DNA from: Alkalicoccobacillus porphyridii
GTDB lineage: Bacteria > Bacillota > Bacilli > Bacillales > Bacillaceae_D
Reading direction: 5' to 3'
DNA length: 64,000 nucleotides
Assembly: GCF_007293315.1 (NCBI RefSeq)
Contig: NZ_VLXZ01000001.1
Location: 496,001 to 560,000, forward strand
The position numbers and the translations under genes are program-made. The notes beneath the pieces were generated by a model. That model made no database searches. It saw only the letters and a list, made by a program, of their open reading frames with translations, and was not told where the DNA came from. Shown here piece by piece: positions 43,738-53,865 of the stretch; the first letter of the stretch is position 1, and each line of letters begins with the position of its first letter.

Positions 43738-44069
43738 ACATTAAATCCTCCTGTTTATCTAAGGTGTCTATGAACTAAGCATATCAGAGAGGTCACTTGT
43801 ATGAGAAGGTCTTTTAACATGGGAAAAAGCTCCCGATATTTATCAGGAGCTTCAAAGGTGATAAAACATTTATCTTAAAAACATCAGGTACCATCCTCCT
43901 TACCCTTTACTTGCTCCGCCGGTCTTTGTTAACCTGACATATTTTCATCTTCTAATGAATAATCCTTACAGATTTATTTTTAACCTAATTATTTCGTAGC
44001 ACTAAATAAATGATTACTGTTTCCTGATTTAATAAAATCTTCAATTGGCCAAATTATCTCTTGCACTAT
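43738..44069. other. Gap with an orphan minus-strand terminator
   Basis: No gene is visible. AAGCTCC/GGAGCTT arms (43827-43852) followed by TTTTTC end a possible minus-strand transcript, although no minus-strand gene lies upstream. Just upstream of it CAGGT/ACCTG at about 43888/43939 could close a stem around a purine-rich loop with AAAGGGTAAGGAGG. This may be a small RNA or a gene relic; I recognise no known RNA family. Confidence 0.4.
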
Positions 44070-44121
44070 TTTAGTTTAGGGGTTAAACTAAATCCACTAT
44101 ATTAGTTTAGGGGGTGAACTA
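44070..44121. promoter_or_regulatory. Tandem MarR operators
   Basis: TTTAGTTTA-GGGGT-TAAACTAAA (44070-44092) is a perfect inverted repeat, and TTAGTTTAGGGGG followed by TGAACTAC (44102-44122) is a second imperfect copy, centres about 31 bp apart. The second overlaps the ribosome site of the MarR gene. These are probably autoregulatory sites of the MarR protein. Confidence 0.8.
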
Positions 44122-44123
44122 CT

Positions 44124-44597
44124 TTGAGAAACCAGCTTTCAGAGGCAATAGGTTTATATTGTGAAATTATGGTCTATGGTCAACAGCAGTTTTTTAAGGA
44201 GCTAGCCTCCAAGGATGTAAAGGTCATGTCCTTTGAGCAGGTTGATTTATTAAGCATTCTTGATTCACAGGGTCCACTTACTTCAAAGGAAATTGCCTCC
44301 TTTCAAGGCCTACACAAAAGTGCAATCTCAGCTCGATTAAAGAAGCTTGAACAAAATGGCTTAGTTTGGTTTAGGCGATCTGAAGACGATTATCGGGTGA
44401 AATATGCTGAACTCACTGCTGAAGGAATAAAAGAAATGGAACAATGTGAGCAAATTATGCTCGATTACTTCGGAAATCTGTTTAGTGATTTTAAAGAAGA
44501 AGACTTGTCTTATTTTATTGAGATGCTAGGCAAAGTAAGAGAACGCCTTCTAACACATACCCCAATACAAAAGAATAAAGGTGAGGACGAAACATGA
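44124..44597 (+). CDS. MarR-family transcriptional regulator
   Basis: A 157-residue winged-helix repressor. FEQVDLLSILDSQGPLTSKEIASFQGLHKSAISARLKKLEQNGLVWFRRSEDDYRVKYAELTAEG is the DNA-binding domain with the wing at RSEDDYR. The start is TTG 44124 behind GGGGGTGA. It overlaps the MMPL transporter gene by 4 bp, forming a repressor-pump operon probably induced by the pump's substrate. Two TTTAGTTTA-type palindromes lie directly upstream. Confidence 0.93.
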   Translation: MRNQLSEAIGLYCEIMVYGQQQFFKELASKDVKVMSFEQVDLLSILDSQGPLTSKEIASFQGLHKSAISARLKKLEQNGLVWFRRSEDDYRVKYAELTAEGIKEMEQCEQIMLDYFGNLFSDFKEEDLSYFIEMLGKVRERLLTHTPIQKNKGEDET

Positions 44598-47254
44598 GTT
44601 TGATATTACGGTATAAGTGGGGCATTGCCTCTGCATTAGTCATTTTAGCTGTTTTGTTATTTTTTCTTGCGCCGCCATTGGCAGACCTTGTGGAGGAAAA
44701 AGGTTCTGTTCAGCTTGCTGATACGTTTAGCTCAAGTAAAGCCTCGGCTATCCTTGACAATGCTGGTGAGAGTGAAGAAACGATTAGTGTTGTCCTTGAA
44801 TTTGATCAGTCATTTGATGAGCAAGAAGATGACGTTCAGAGCTTAATTGAAGAAATCGAGAGCGGCACTTATCCTGTGGATGTTGATGTGATTTCCTTGT
44901 TTGATTCAGATGAGATTAAAGACCAGCTTGTGTCTGAAGATAACAGTGTGGCTCTCATTCCAATTACGATTGATGGCAGCAGTGATGATGCTGTGGCGAT
45001 TGGCGAGCAGCTCCAATCCTTGTCTATGACGGATGGCGAAGTATACATTACTGGTGAGGCCTTAATTAATCACGATGTAGATGTTACTTCACAGGAAGGC
45101 TTAGCCAAAACAGAGATTATTACAGTCATTTTAATTTTTGTTTTATTACTCGTTGTGTTCAGGGCCCTTGTTACACCACTTGTGCCGTTATTATCTGTTG
45201 GCTTAACATATTTAATCAGTCAATCCATCGTCGCTTTTTTGGCGGATTGGTTTGATTTTCCGATATCTAATTACACGCAAATCTTTTTGGTCGCCGTGTT
45301 ATTTGGAATTGGAACGGATTATTGTATTCTTTTGTTAAGTCGTTATAAAGAGGAATTAGCTGCCGGTCATGATATCCAAAAAGCTATCTTAACAACGTAT
45401 CGTACAGCTGGTAAAACGCTTTTCTATAGTGGGCTTGCCGTGTTTATTGGATTTGCAGCCATTGGCTTTGCGGATTTTGCCATCTATCAATCCGCTGTTG
45501 GTGTAGCTGTGGGCATTGCCGTGTTGCTACTTGTTTTATATACATTTGTTCCATTTCTGATGGCTGTGTTAAAAGAAAAATTGTTCTGGCCATCAAAGAA
45601 AGTAGGATCACACGCTGACAATCGCCTATGGGGTGCTTTGGGCAAGCTTTCTATCTTCCGCCCAGTGATTTCTCTACTAGTGGTTGCCGTTATAACCGTT
45701 CCTTTTCTAATCATATATAATCATAATATTTCCTTTAATAACGTGGATGAAATTAGCGCAGATGCTAACTCTGTAAAAGGGTTACGTGCCATTGAATCTG
45801 GTTTTGGTATTGGCAACGCTCTTCCGGTTTCTATCATTATTGATAGCGAAGATGACATGGTCACTCCAGAAAACCTTGCGCATATCGAAGCATTATCTAG
45901 ATTTGTAGCAGGCTTAGATGAAGTTGATCAAGTAGTTGGTTTAACTCGTCCAGCAGGAGAAGAGTTAGATGAGCTGTACGTAGACAATCAACTTAATGAG
46001 TTAAGTGAAGGCTTAAACGATGCCGTATCCGGTACCGAAGATATGCAAGACGGTTTGCAACAAATTTCAGAGCAGCTGCGACAAATTAGTAATCAGGTTT
46101 CTGGCAGCACAGATTCAGATGCAGGAGGTTCATTATCAGAGGCTGCAACAGGTCTTAGTCAATTAAGCGAACAGCTTGGTATGGTCTCTATGCAGCTTGA
46201 ACAAACTCAAGATATTCAGACGGCTTCTGCACAGCTGGCAGCCATTCAACAAAATTTACAACAGATTAGTGCAGGGCTCTCCCAGGGTTCAGCTGAGCTT
46301 GAAGGTGCTAGCGCACAAATAGGTGAGCTCTCAGCTGGTCTATCTCAGTTAGCTGACGGAGTAGATGAGGTGAATACAGGCTTAAGCGAGCTTCAAAGCG
46401 GCCTTGAGGATGCTGTAGAATTTTCATCTAATTTGGCTAACGCTGAGTATGTACGTGGCACAGGGGTTTATATTCCTGATGAATTGTTAGAAAACGAGGA
46501 TTTCCAAGAGATCATCGACATGTACACATTCACAGACGGAACCGGGTTAAGCTTGGAGGTAAGCCTTAAAGACGACCCTTATTCCGTAGAGGCCATTGAA
46601 GCTACTCGAGAAATAAAAGCTGCTGTGAATCAATTTGTGCAAGGTACACCTTTACAGGACATGGAGATTGAGTTTTCCGGGGTTTCCAGCACAAACAGCG
46701 ACCTTGAAGAGATCTCATCTGCTGACTTTAATCGAACGGTGATCATTATCTTGGCGGGATTATTTTTAACATTGATGGTACTGCTTCGTTCGTGGACGCA
46801 ACCTTTGGTGATTATCGCGGGACTCGTTCTATCCTACTATACCTCTCTTGGTATTACTGAGCTGGTGTTTGTTCATATTATGGGTTATTCCGGCATTAGC
46901 TGGGCTGTTCCATTCTTCGGTTTTGTCATGCTTATTGCTTTAGGTGTTGATTACTCTATCTTCCTTTTTGACCGTTATCAAGAGGAAAAACGTATAGGGG
47001 TCCGTGAAGGGTTAATGAAATCCATGGTTAAAATGGGATCAGTTATTATTACTGCGGCCATTATTCTCTCTGGAACATTCGGCGCGATGATGCCATCTGG
47101 AGTACTTTCCCTAATGCAAATTGGGACCGTTGTGGTAAGTGGACTAATGTTATTTGGTCTAGTCATCCTTCCTTTATTTATTCCAGCTATTATTAGCTTA
47201 GGAGAAGGTAAGGATCGAACTAGTAAAACAGAATATGAAAAAAAGGCCTTGTGA
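44594..47254 (+). CDS. MMPL/RND-type transporter (YdfJ-like)
   Basis: An 886-residue membrane protein with 11-12 helices in two halves. Each half has an extracytoplasmic domain and an MMPL core: GIGTDYCILLLSRYKEEL (first half) and ALGVDYSIFLFDRYQEEKR (second half) carry the conserved Gly-Asp-Tyr signature. The second extracellular loop (about 470-610) is a long coiled coil with heptad repeats such as LSEGLNDAVSGTEDMQDGLQ and LSQLADGVDEVNTGLSELQ. It is an export pump for lipids, surfactants or drugs by family knowledge, controlled by the coupled MarR repressor. Confidence 0.93.
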   Translation: MSLILRYKWGIASALVILAVLLFFLAPPLADLVEEKGSVQLADTFSSSKASAILDNAGESEETISVVLEFDQSFDEQEDDVQSLIEEIESGTYPVDVDVISLFDSDEIKDQLVSEDNSVALIPITIDGSSDDAVAIGEQLQSLSMTDGEVYITGEALINHDVDVTSQEGLAKTEIITVILIFVLLLVVFRALVTPLVPLLSVGLTYLISQSIVAFLADWFDFPISNYTQIFLVAVLFGIGTDYCILLLSRYKEELAAGHDIQKAILTTYRTAGKTLFYSGLAVFIGFAAIGFADFAIYQSAVGVAVGIAVLLLVLYTFVPFLMAVLKEKLFWPSKKVGSHADNRLWGALGKLSIFRPVISLLVVAVITVPFLIIYNHNISFNNVDEISADANSVKGLRAIESGFGIGNALPVSIIIDSEDDMVTPENLAHIEALSRFVAGLDEVDQVVGLTRPAGEELDELYVDNQLNELSEGLNDAVSGTEDMQDGLQQISEQLRQISNQVSGSTDSDAGGSLSEAATGLSQLSEQLGMVSMQLEQTQDIQTASAQLAAIQQNLQQISAGLSQGSAELEGASAQIGELSAGLSQLADGVDEVNTGLSELQSGLEDAVEFSSNLANAEYVRGTGVYIPDELLENEDFQEIIDMYTFTDGTGLSLEVSLKDDPYSVEAIEATREIKAAVNQFVQGTPLQDMEIEFSGVSSTNSDLEEISSADFNRTVIIILAGLFLTLMVLLRSWTQPLVIIAGLVLSYYTSLGITELVFVHIMGYSGISWAVPFFGFVMLIALGVDYSIFLFDRYQEEKRIGVREGLMKSMVKMGSVIITAAIILSGTFGAMMPSGVLSLMQIGTVVVSGLMLFGLVILPLFIPAIISLGEGKDRTSKTEYEKKAL

Positions 47255-47308
47255 TAACAAGGACCCTGATATGAAATGATTCTGGGACAAAAGAATTATT
47301 ACTAATCT

Positions 47309-47356
47309 AAAAGCTGAAGAATGTTGGAGTCTCTCCATTCATTGTTCAGCTTTTTT
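47309..47356 (+). terminator. Terminator of the MarR-MMPL operon
   Basis: AAAGCTGAA and TTCAGCTTT arms with an inner GGAG/CTCC pair are followed by six T on the plus strand. Confidence 0.88.
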
Positions 47357-47409
47357 ATTGTACAAATAAGGATAGATGTTACTCCATAAATACACTTCAC
47401 ACGCTTAAG

Positions 47410-47776
47410 TACATAGAAGAATTGGAGGTTATCTGAGTAACAGTTCTTCGGTTGTCGCTTCCGAAAATGGGGGCATGCTTACAGAGGGAGTACCTGAGCA
47501 ACTGGCCTCGCCCTTTTATCTCAATGAACCTTTTCATCCCGCAGGTGTCAGCCCACCATTTTCGTCCGCTTGGTGAGAGTGGTGGCATCAAGTATATGAG
47601 AGATGACTTACGTGGAGTCCAGATAACTTTTCAACTTATTTACTTGCAGATGTACATAAGGAAATTGGGGCAAGTCTGAGTATGAGTTCTTCGATCTTCG
47701 CTCCCGAAAATGGGGTACACTTACCGAGGGAGTACCTGTACTAACGGGCTTCGCCATCTTATACAATGAACCTTTT
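47410..47776. repeat. Two direct copies of a 125-bp interspersed repeat
   Basis: Segment 47410-47533 (containing CCGAAAATGGGGGCATGCTT and GAGGGAGTACCTG) recurs at 47652-47776, and a third, shorter copy is at 58305-58381. Between the first two lies CATCCCGCAGGTGTCAGC, also at 12590. No coding frame or known mobile gene is present. Confidence 0.8.
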
Positions 47777-47779
47777 TAC

Positions 47780-48052
47780 CGAGGTTACTGAAAAAGAAGC
47801 TTTATATGATAGTGAACCTTCTATCAAACAAAAAAACAACCCTCATTTCTTTAGACAGGAATGATGGTCATTTGTCTGATCGGGAATAAGAGCGGAAGGA
47901 GAAAACGCAGACTCCTACGGAACAGAACGAGTCTGAAGACATTGAAGTGGCGCCCTTCCACTTCAAGGGCTGAGGCCGTTCCCGTGGAAAGCGAAGTTTT
48001 CTCCTGTAGCGGTGCTTAAGCTCATTTCTAGATGACTTTTTCAGTAGCCTCG
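47780..48052. mobile_element. MITE-like element, copy A (273 bp)
   Basis: Terminal inverted repeats CGAGGTTACTGAAAAAG and CTTTTTCAGTAGCCTCG differ at one position. The interior, in the reverse orientation relative to copies B and C, contains CTCCTACGGAACAGAACGAG and CCGTTCCCGTGGAAAGCG and is itself partly self-complementary. No transposase is encoded, so it must be mobilised in trans if at all. Confidence 0.8.
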
Positions 48053-48108
48053 TTTTATCCCACAGCTATCTCATACTCTGACATTATTTGATCCCCCTAT
48101 GTTGTGTA

Positions 48109-48432
48109 CTATAAAGATTGAATATAGAAATAAGCAATTACTACCGCTGCTGCGATAATAGCAAGCAGGACGACCGTACACCCGCACCCTAGGCCTCCGC
48201 CACGATTTCCCCGACCATAATATGTATCACGTCGATGGCTTCCATATCCACGATTCCCTCCAAAAAAACCTCCTCCCGAACGACGGTAGCTACTTTTTGA
48301 GGATGAAGTAATTCGTGCATTTCTATTTGCGGAAGGACGATTTGAAGAAGGGCGTCTGCTGCTTGAGCTACTGGACGACCGACGGCTGGAGCTCGAGCCT
48401 CTTGAACGATTTGACGATGGTCTTCTTGACAT
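48109..48432 (-). CDS. Serine/arginine-rich protein with C-terminal membrane anchor
   Basis: A 107-residue low-complexity protein. MSRRPSSNRSRGSSSSRR begins a Ser/Arg/Asn-rich stretch of about 55 residues; a Gly/Tyr/Arg-rich segment (GGGFFGGNRGYGSHRR) follows, and the C-terminus has GCGCTVVLLAIIAAAVVIAYFYIQ, one transmembrane helix. The frame is open a little upstream, but GGAGGTG seven bases before ATG 48432 fixes the start. No family was recognised. The basic tail would face the cytoplasm and could bind nucleic acid, which is a guess. Confidence 0.75.
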   Translation of the reverse strand: MSRRPSSNRSRGSSSSRRSSSSSSSRRPSSNRPSANRNARITSSSKSSYRRSGGGFFGGNRGYGSHRRDTYYGRGNRGGGLGCGCTVVLLAIIAAAVVIAYFYIQSL

Positions 48433-48602
48433 ACTATTCACCTCCATTCATCACTTTAACTTTTTTACCTATAGACTGTTTATTGCAAAAGTAAACCTAT
48501 TTCTCCAAATGCAATCAAAATATTCCATCATTATCCTCTATGTATGTCCCTGCATTTCTTTACGATTCAAATTCCATTTGGTTCCACCTAAACATCGCAA
48601 CA

Positions 48603-48632
48603 AAAAAAGCCCGCTACCTTTGCGGACTTTTT
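48603..48632 (-). terminator. Terminator after araR
   Basis: AAAAAGTCCGC and GCGGGCTTTTT arms with a T7 run on the minus strand end the araR transcript. Confidence 0.92.
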
Positions 48633-48633
48633 C

Positions 48634-49728
48634 TTATATTGATTTTGTTGATTGGCGCTTGATAAGTTTAGGCTTATAAATCATAGATTCAAATGTCTTC
48701 TCATTAGGTTCCTGATGATTTTCGATGAGACCAATAATCATTTCAGCTGCCCTTTCGCCCATCTTTTGCTTCGGATGATCAATCGAGGTTAGTTTTACTT
48801 CTGTTGCTGTTGCTAAATAAGAATTATCAAAGCCGACAATGGAGATATCATCGGGAACTGACACTTTATTAAGGCGAAGCACGTCTAGAAGGTTAACAAC
48901 TAACTGATCATTATAGGCGACGATGGCTGTCGGGTGACGGTTTTCATCCTCGAGAATACTCTCTAGCGTTTCTTTAGGTTTATTCGCTTTGCTTTCTGAG
49001 TCATAATCAATGATATTCTCAGGCAGAATTGGTAGCTGGTGCGCGCGATGTGCTTTTATGTAGCCCTTTTTACGTTTAGCACCTTGTCTATCATCTGTCT
49101 TAAAGAAACCGAGGATATCCTTATGCCCTTGCTTAATAAGGTGCTCGGTTTGCATAAAACCGCCTTTTTCGTCATCCATAATCAAGCAAAGTGGATCCAG
49201 CTCATCATAGAATGCATTAATCATCACATATGGAATGTTTGCACGCTCTAAACTAAAATAATAGTTAATATTTGGATTGTTTAGCGCACTTTTTGTTGGT
49301 TCAATAATGGCTGCATCCACACCTAGAGATAAAACCATTTCAAGTACTTTCTTTTCTGTCTCTACATCATTATTCGTACTATATAAGCTAACCTGATATC
49401 CTTTTTTGGCGAGATATGGTTCGGCACCTCGAATGATTAAAGGAAAAATATAGTCGGAAATATAGGTGGTGATGATCGCAATATTCTTTTGATTCACTGA
49501 TTTCGCTTTATCGATGGAGCGGTCCGCACAATATGTACCAGACCCTTGAGAGCGATAGAGCCAGCCATCCTTAACCAAGTCTCCTAAGGCAACCCGAACG
49601 GTATGTCGACTGACTCCAAATTCTTTCATAAACATGCTCTCGGAACCTATCTTTTTGTGTGGCGTATAGGTTCCGTCTAAGATACGAGACTTCACTACTT
49701 CGATAATTTTGCTATATTTTGTTTGCAT
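48634..49728 (-). CDS. araR: Arabinose operon repressor AraR (GntR-LacI chimera)
   Basis: A 364-residue repressor. Residues 1-70 (TKYSKIIEVVKSRILDGTYTPHKKIGSESMFMKEFGVSRHTVRVALGDLVKDGWLYRSQGSGTYC) form a GntR-type winged helix, and the rest is a LacI/GalR-type sugar-binding domain (AIITTYISDYIFPLIIRGAE, PDDISIVGFDNSYLAT). This chimera is the hallmark of AraR. The frame is open to 49755, but ATG 49728 behind TGAGGTC matches the B. subtilis length. It follows araA by 71 bp and ends the araDBA cluster. Confidence 0.95.
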   Translation of the reverse strand: MQTKYSKIIEVVKSRILDGTYTPHKKIGSESMFMKEFGVSRHTVRVALGDLVKDGWLYRSQGSGTYCADRSIDKAKSVNQKNIAIITTYISDYIFPLIIRGAEPYLAKKGYQVSLYSTNNDVETEKKVLEMVLSLGVDAAIIEPTKSALNNPNINYYFSLERANIPYVMINAFYDELDPLCLIMDDEKGGFMQTEHLIKQGHKDILGFFKTDDRQGAKRKKGYIKAHRAHQLPILPENIIDYDSESKANKPKETLESILEDENRHPTAIVAYNDQLVVNLLDVLRLNKVSVPDDISIVGFDNSYLATATEVKLTSIDHPKQKMGERAAEMIIGLIENHQEPNEKTFESMIYKPKLIKRQSTKSI

Positions 49729-49799
49729 ATGGATGACCTCAATTCTAAAAGACACTTATACGCATAGGCTACCATACTTTAGTTAACTGAACAATTCCA

Positions 49800-51278
49800 T
49801 TACCTAGAAAGCTTGTAGGCAAGATCATTCCATCTTAGTTCGTTTTCGATTCCTTGGATTGTCGTTTGGTCATTAATGACAATGGCCTCGATTCCAACAA
49901 GTTTGGCCCAATCAAGCATTTGCTCTGTGGTGATTTTGTAAGAAAGAACCGTATGATGGGCGCCTCCCGCGTAAATCCAAGCTTCTGCAGATGTCTCAAG
50001 TGATGGCTTTGGTTTCCAAAGTACCTTCGCAACCGGCAAATGCGGCGTATCATGTTCTGCTTTTACTGTTGTAATTTCATTAATTACTAGTCTGAACCGG
50101 TCCCCTAAATGAATAATGGAGGCAACGATGGCTTCTCCTTCAATACTATTGAATACCATCCGCGCTGGATCAGATTTCCCGCCAATGGATAAAGGATGAA
50201 CCTCAATCTTTGGTTTGCCCTCTGCTATGGTTGGACAAATTTCTAGCATATGCGAGCCAAGGATTAGTTCATTTCCTTTTTCAAAATGGTAGGTGTAATC
50301 CTCCATAAATGAGGTCTGCTCTCCATTTGCCATGCGTTTCATTAGATGTACTAATGCTGCCGTTTTCCAATCTCCTTCTCCTCCAAAGCCATAGCCTTGT
50401 TGCATTAGGCGTTGAGCCGCTAGCCCAGGTAGCTGGTCGAGACCGTGAAGGGTATCAAAATTGGTTGTAAAGGCATGAAAATTCCCTGCTTCTAGAAAAC
50501 GTTTTAATCCGAGTTCAATACGCGCTTGGCCTAAGATCGACTCTTTATTCGCATGTGGATCAATGTCATAATTCTGCTCATACTCTTCAAATAATTGCTT
50601 TACTTCTTGGTCGGTTACGGACTGCACAACTTCAACTAAATCGCCAATACCATATCCTTGTGTAGACCAACCAAACTTAAGCTGTGCCTCCACCTTATCC
50701 CCTTCTGTAACAGCCACTTCATTCATATTATCTCCAAAACGGGCGATACGAATCGATTGTCCTTCTATAGCGGCAGCTGTTGTTTTCATCCAAGTATCAA
50801 TTCTTGATTGAACATGTGTATCTGCCCAATAACCAGCAACCACTTTTCGAGGAATTTTCATTCTTGTTCCAATGAAGCCAAATTCACGATCACCATGGGC
50901 GGATTGATTCAAATTCATAAAATCCATATCAATGGATTCCCATGGTATGTCTCGGTTAAATTGGGTGTGGAGATGCAGGAGCGGTTTATTTAAAAGGCTT
51001 AATCCGCCGATCCACATTTTTGCTGGTGAAAAGGTATGCATCCATGTGATAATCCCAGCACACGATTTATCTGCATTTGCTGCAGCGCACACATTTACCA
51101 TTTCTTCTGGAGTTGTTGCTACCTGTTTAATTTGAATTGGAAAGGTAATGGTCTCACTTTTGTTTAACTCGGCAACCATCTTATTGGAATGTTCTTGAAC
51201 TTCCCTTATAGCTCCCTCTCCATACAAAGGCTGACTGCCTGTAACAAACCAAAATTCCGCTCTCGTATGTTGCTTCAT
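49800..51278 (-). CDS. araA: L-arabinose isomerase
   Basis: A 492-residue cytosolic isomerase converting L-arabinose to L-ribulose, manganese-dependent by family. FWFVTGSQPLYGEGAIREV is the N-terminal signature; GFGGEGDWKTAALVHLMK and TSFMEDYTYHFEKGNELILGSHMLEICPT contain the metal-binding Glu and His residues. Length matches the family (about 495). It is the third gene of araDBA-R. Confidence 0.98.
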   Translation of the reverse strand: MKQHTRAEFWFVTGSQPLYGEGAIREVQEHSNKMVAELNKSETITFPIQIKQVATTPEEMVNVCAAANADKSCAGIITWMHTFSPAKMWIGGLSLLNKPLLHLHTQFNRDIPWESIDMDFMNLNQSAHGDREFGFIGTRMKIPRKVVAGYWADTHVQSRIDTWMKTTAAAIEGQSIRIARFGDNMNEVAVTEGDKVEAQLKFGWSTQGYGIGDLVEVVQSVTDQEVKQLFEEYEQNYDIDPHANKESILGQARIELGLKRFLEAGNFHAFTTNFDTLHGLDQLPGLAAQRLMQQGYGFGGEGDWKTAALVHLMKRMANGEQTSFMEDYTYHFEKGNELILGSHMLEICPTIAEGKPKIEVHPLSIGGKSDPARMVFNSIEGEAIVASIIHLGDRFRLVINEITTVKAEHDTPHLPVAKVLWKPKPSLETSAEAWIYAGGAHHTVLSYKITTEQMLDWAKLVGIEAIVINDQTTIQGIENELRWNDLAYKLSR

Positions 51279-51294
51279 ATAATCATCCCCCCGG

Positions 51295-52977
51295 TTAAGT
51301 AGATTGGTTGATTGCTTTTGGTGCTTTAAGCGCTCGTAGACGTTTCATGACGTCATTTTCCCCACGTCCAAAATAATCATGAAGCTGTGTATATTCTTCA
51401 TACAGCTTCTGATAAATTTGATGATTTTCAGGAATAGGCTTAAACGTTTCATCACGGACTCTGCTCATAGTCTGAGCAGCTTGAGTAATTGACTCAAACC
51501 CTCCCATTTCCTCACCAGCCGCAACCGCTGCAAACATGGCCGCTCCAAGTGCCGGAGTCTGGGAAGCTGCACTAACCTTAATCTCTAGGTTTGTGACATC
51601 CGCATACATTTGCATGAGTAACTTATTTTTTTGCGGAAGCCCACCACATGCATAAACTTCTTCAATGTGAATACCATTATCGTTAAACGCATCGATGATT
51701 TTTTTTGTTCCAAAGGCCGTTGATTCAAGTAATGCGCGATAGATTTCCTCAGGCTTAGATTGCAAGGTTAGCCCTAGTATCAATCCACTCAGGTCAGTAT
51801 CAACTAGAACTGAGCGATTTCCATTCATCCAATCAAGAGCTAATAATCCTGTTTCTCCAGGCTTATAAAGAGAGGCTTTTTCTTCTAAATATTGATGAAT
51901 GCTTACACCTGCGTTCTCAGCAGCCTGTTCCACTTCACCAGGAACACCATTCTTAACAAACCAAGCAAAAATATCTCCAACCGCAGACTGTCCTGCTTCA
52001 TAGCCAAAGTAGCCTGGGATAATCCCATCCTCAACAACGCCGCACATGCCCTCAACCTCTGTTTCACGCTCACTAAGCACAACGTGACAGATAGATGTGC
52101 CCATTGCCATCACCAGCTTGCCTGGAGATACAACACCAACTCCAGGTGCAGCGGCATGAGCATCAACATTCCCCACCGAAACAGCAGTACCCGGCAAGAG
52201 ACCCATTCTTTCTCCCATCTCCTCGGTTAATCCACCTGCTCTTGTGCCAAGCGGAACAATCTCTCCACGTAGCTTTGTACTCGTTAATTTCTCTAAGCGG
52301 GGATCCAGTGCTTTGAAGAAGTCTTCACTTGGATAGCCCTTTTGCTTATGCCAAATAGATTTATAACCTGCCGTACAGCTGTTGCGAACGATACTTCCGG
52401 TCATTTGCGCAATAACCCAATCCGTCGCCTCTAAGAATAGGTCCGTACGTTCATACATATCCGCATCTTCATTCAAAATTTGCCAGATTTTTGCCATCAT
52501 CCACTCAGATGAAATTTTGCCACCATAGCGCTGCAAGAAATCTTCTCCACGCTCTTCTGCAATGCGGTTTAGTTCATTCGCCTCGTCCTGAGCTGCGTGA
52601 TGCTTCCACAGCTTTAACCAGCTATGGGGTCTTTCTTTTAATTCATCATGAAAACAAAGTGGTGTACCCCATTCATCAACGGGCAGCATCGTGCAGGCCG
52701 TGAAGTCAATCCCCACGCCAATGACCTCACTTGCTTCCACTCCTGCCTGCTTAAGTACAGCTGGTACCGATGTTGTTAACACCTCTACATAATCCTGTGG
52801 GTGCTGCAGGGCCCACTCTGCTTCAAGTTTAGTATCAGAGTTAGGCAAGGTACTATCAATGACACCATGGCGGTAAGGAGTCACATGCTCACTTACTTCC
52901 GCGCCATCTGCAATATTAACTAATACGGCTCTGCCAGACTCCGTGCCAAAATCTACACCAATTGTATAGGTACTCAT
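51295..52977 (-). CDS. araB: L-ribulokinase
   Basis: A 560-residue FGGY-family kinase phosphorylating L-ribulose. [21 protein letters not shown] is the N-terminal phosphate-1 motif; [31 protein letters not shown] and the C-terminal [19 protein letters not shown] are family signatures. AAGGAGG precedes ATG 52977; the extra MH codons upstream are not used. It lies 12 bp after araD and 16 bp before araA. Confidence 0.97.
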   Translation of the reverse strand: MSTYTIGVDFGTESGRAVLVNIADGAEVSEHVTPYRHGVIDSTLPNSDTKLEAEWALQHPQDYVEVLTTSVPAVLKQAGVEASEVIGVGIDFTACTMLPVDEWGTPLCFHDELKERPHSWLKLWKHHAAQDEANELNRIAEERGEDFLQRYGGKISSEWMMAKIWQILNEDADMYERTDLFLEATDWVIAQMTGSIVRNSCTAGYKSIWHKQKGYPSEDFFKALDPRLEKLTSTKLRGEIVPLGTRAGGLTEEMGERMGLLPGTAVSVGNVDAHAAAPGVGVVSPGKLVMAMGTSICHVVLSERETEVEGMCGVVEDGIIPGYFGYEAGQSAVGDIFAWFVKNGVPGEVEQAAENAGVSIHQYLEEKASLYKPGETGLLALDWMNGNRSVLVDTDLSGLILGLTLQSKPEEIYRALLESTAFGTKKIIDAFNDNGIHIEEVYACGGLPQKNKLLMQMYADVTNLEIKVSAASQTPALGAAMFAAVAAGEEMGGFESITQAAQTMSRVRDETFKPIPENHQIYQKLYEEYTQLHDYFGRGENDVMKRLRALKAPKAINQST

Positions 52978-52989
52978 ATGCATCCTCCT

Positions 52990-53682
52990 TTATCGTTTCT
53001 GACCGTAATATGCATCCTTCCCGTGCTTACGCAAGAAGTGCTTATCAAGAAGCTCCTGTTGCATAGTGCTGACTTGAGGGTTAATGGCGATGGTATGCGT
53101 AGCCATTTTTGCTGTCTCCTCCAACACCACTGCATTATGCAGCGCCTCACTTGCACTCTTTCCCCAAGCAAATGGGGCGTGTGCATAGACAAGTACACCA
53201 GGTACATGTTCATAGCTTCTTGTTTCAAACGTTTCCACAATCACATGGCCCGTTTCCGCTTCGTAAGCGCCTTCAATTTCCTCCGTAGTCATCGGTCTCG
53301 TACAAGGAACCTCTCCATAGAAGTAATCTGCATGGGTCGTTCCAAAAGCCGGGAGCCCTTTACCTGCTTGAGACCAGCTTGTAGCAAAAGGAGAATGTGT
53401 ATGAACAATTCCGCCTATGTTAGGGAACGCTCGATAAAGCACAACATGAGTCGCCGTATCTGAGGAAGGATTTAAGCGCCCCTCCACTACGTTTCCAGAC
53501 AAATCTACAACGACCATGTCTTCATAAGACAGCACATCATACTCAACACCACTTGGTTTTATAACAACCAGTCCACTTTCTCGATCAATTCCACTCACAT
53601 TCCCCCATGTGAAGGTCACCATTCCATGCTTCGGAAGAGCTAAATTGGCTTCCAAAACTTCCTGCTTAAGATCCTCAAGCAT
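52990..53682 (-). CDS. araD: L-ribulose-5-phosphate 4-epimerase
   Basis: A 230-residue class II aldolase-fold epimerase producing D-xylulose-5-phosphate. [24 protein letters not shown] is the phosphate-binding part; [13 protein letters not shown] gives two zinc ligands and YAHAPFAWG the third His. GGGGAGGAGA is better spaced for ATG 53682 than for ATG 53688. First gene of araDBA-R, with an AraR-box-like palindrome 22 bp upstream. Confidence 0.97.
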   Translation of the reverse strand: MLEDLKQEVLEANLALPKHGMVTFTWGNVSGIDRESGLVVIKPSGVEYDVLSYEDMVVVDLSGNVVEGRLNPSSDTATHVVLYRAFPNIGGIVHTHSPFATSWSQAGKGLPAFGTTHADYFYGEVPCTRPMTTEEIEGAYEAETGHVIVETFETRSYEHVPGVLVYAHAPFAWGKSASEALHNAVVLEETAKMATHTIAINPQVSTMQQELLDKHFLRKHGKDAYYGQKR

Positions 53683-53703
53683 AAACATTCTCCTCCCCTC
53701 ATT

Positions 53704-53717
53704 GTTATACGTACAAC
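53704..53717. promoter_or_regulatory. AraR box upstream of araD
   Basis: GTTATACGTACAAC is an inverted repeat centred on ACGT, matching the core of the B. subtilis AraR operator ATTTGTACGTACAAAT. Position just before the araD ribosome site implies repression of araDBA-R. The motif was matched by eye. Confidence 0.75.
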
Positions 53718-53865
53718 TTTACTTGAACTTAGCATACAGCATAAAGGGTATGTGTGTCATCTAGCCTTATGAAAGGATAAAGTTTTCCCAAGTGTTTTTC
53801 ATTTGAAAATATTTTGTAGAAAAGGACAGATGTTGATTAACTATCTACACCTGCAGGATGAACAA

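Noticed and set aside
43860-43960. T-box or c-di-GMP riboswitch suggested by GGATGGTACC on the minus strand
   Set aside because: The rest of the T-box (specifier loop, full AGGGTGGNACCGCG) and the GEMM core are missing, and no gene lies downstream on that strand.
47452-47679. 75-codon plus-strand frame in the 47.4-47.7 kb gap
   Set aside because: It lies entirely in interspersed repeats that recur elsewhere in non-coding gaps, in different reading contexts.
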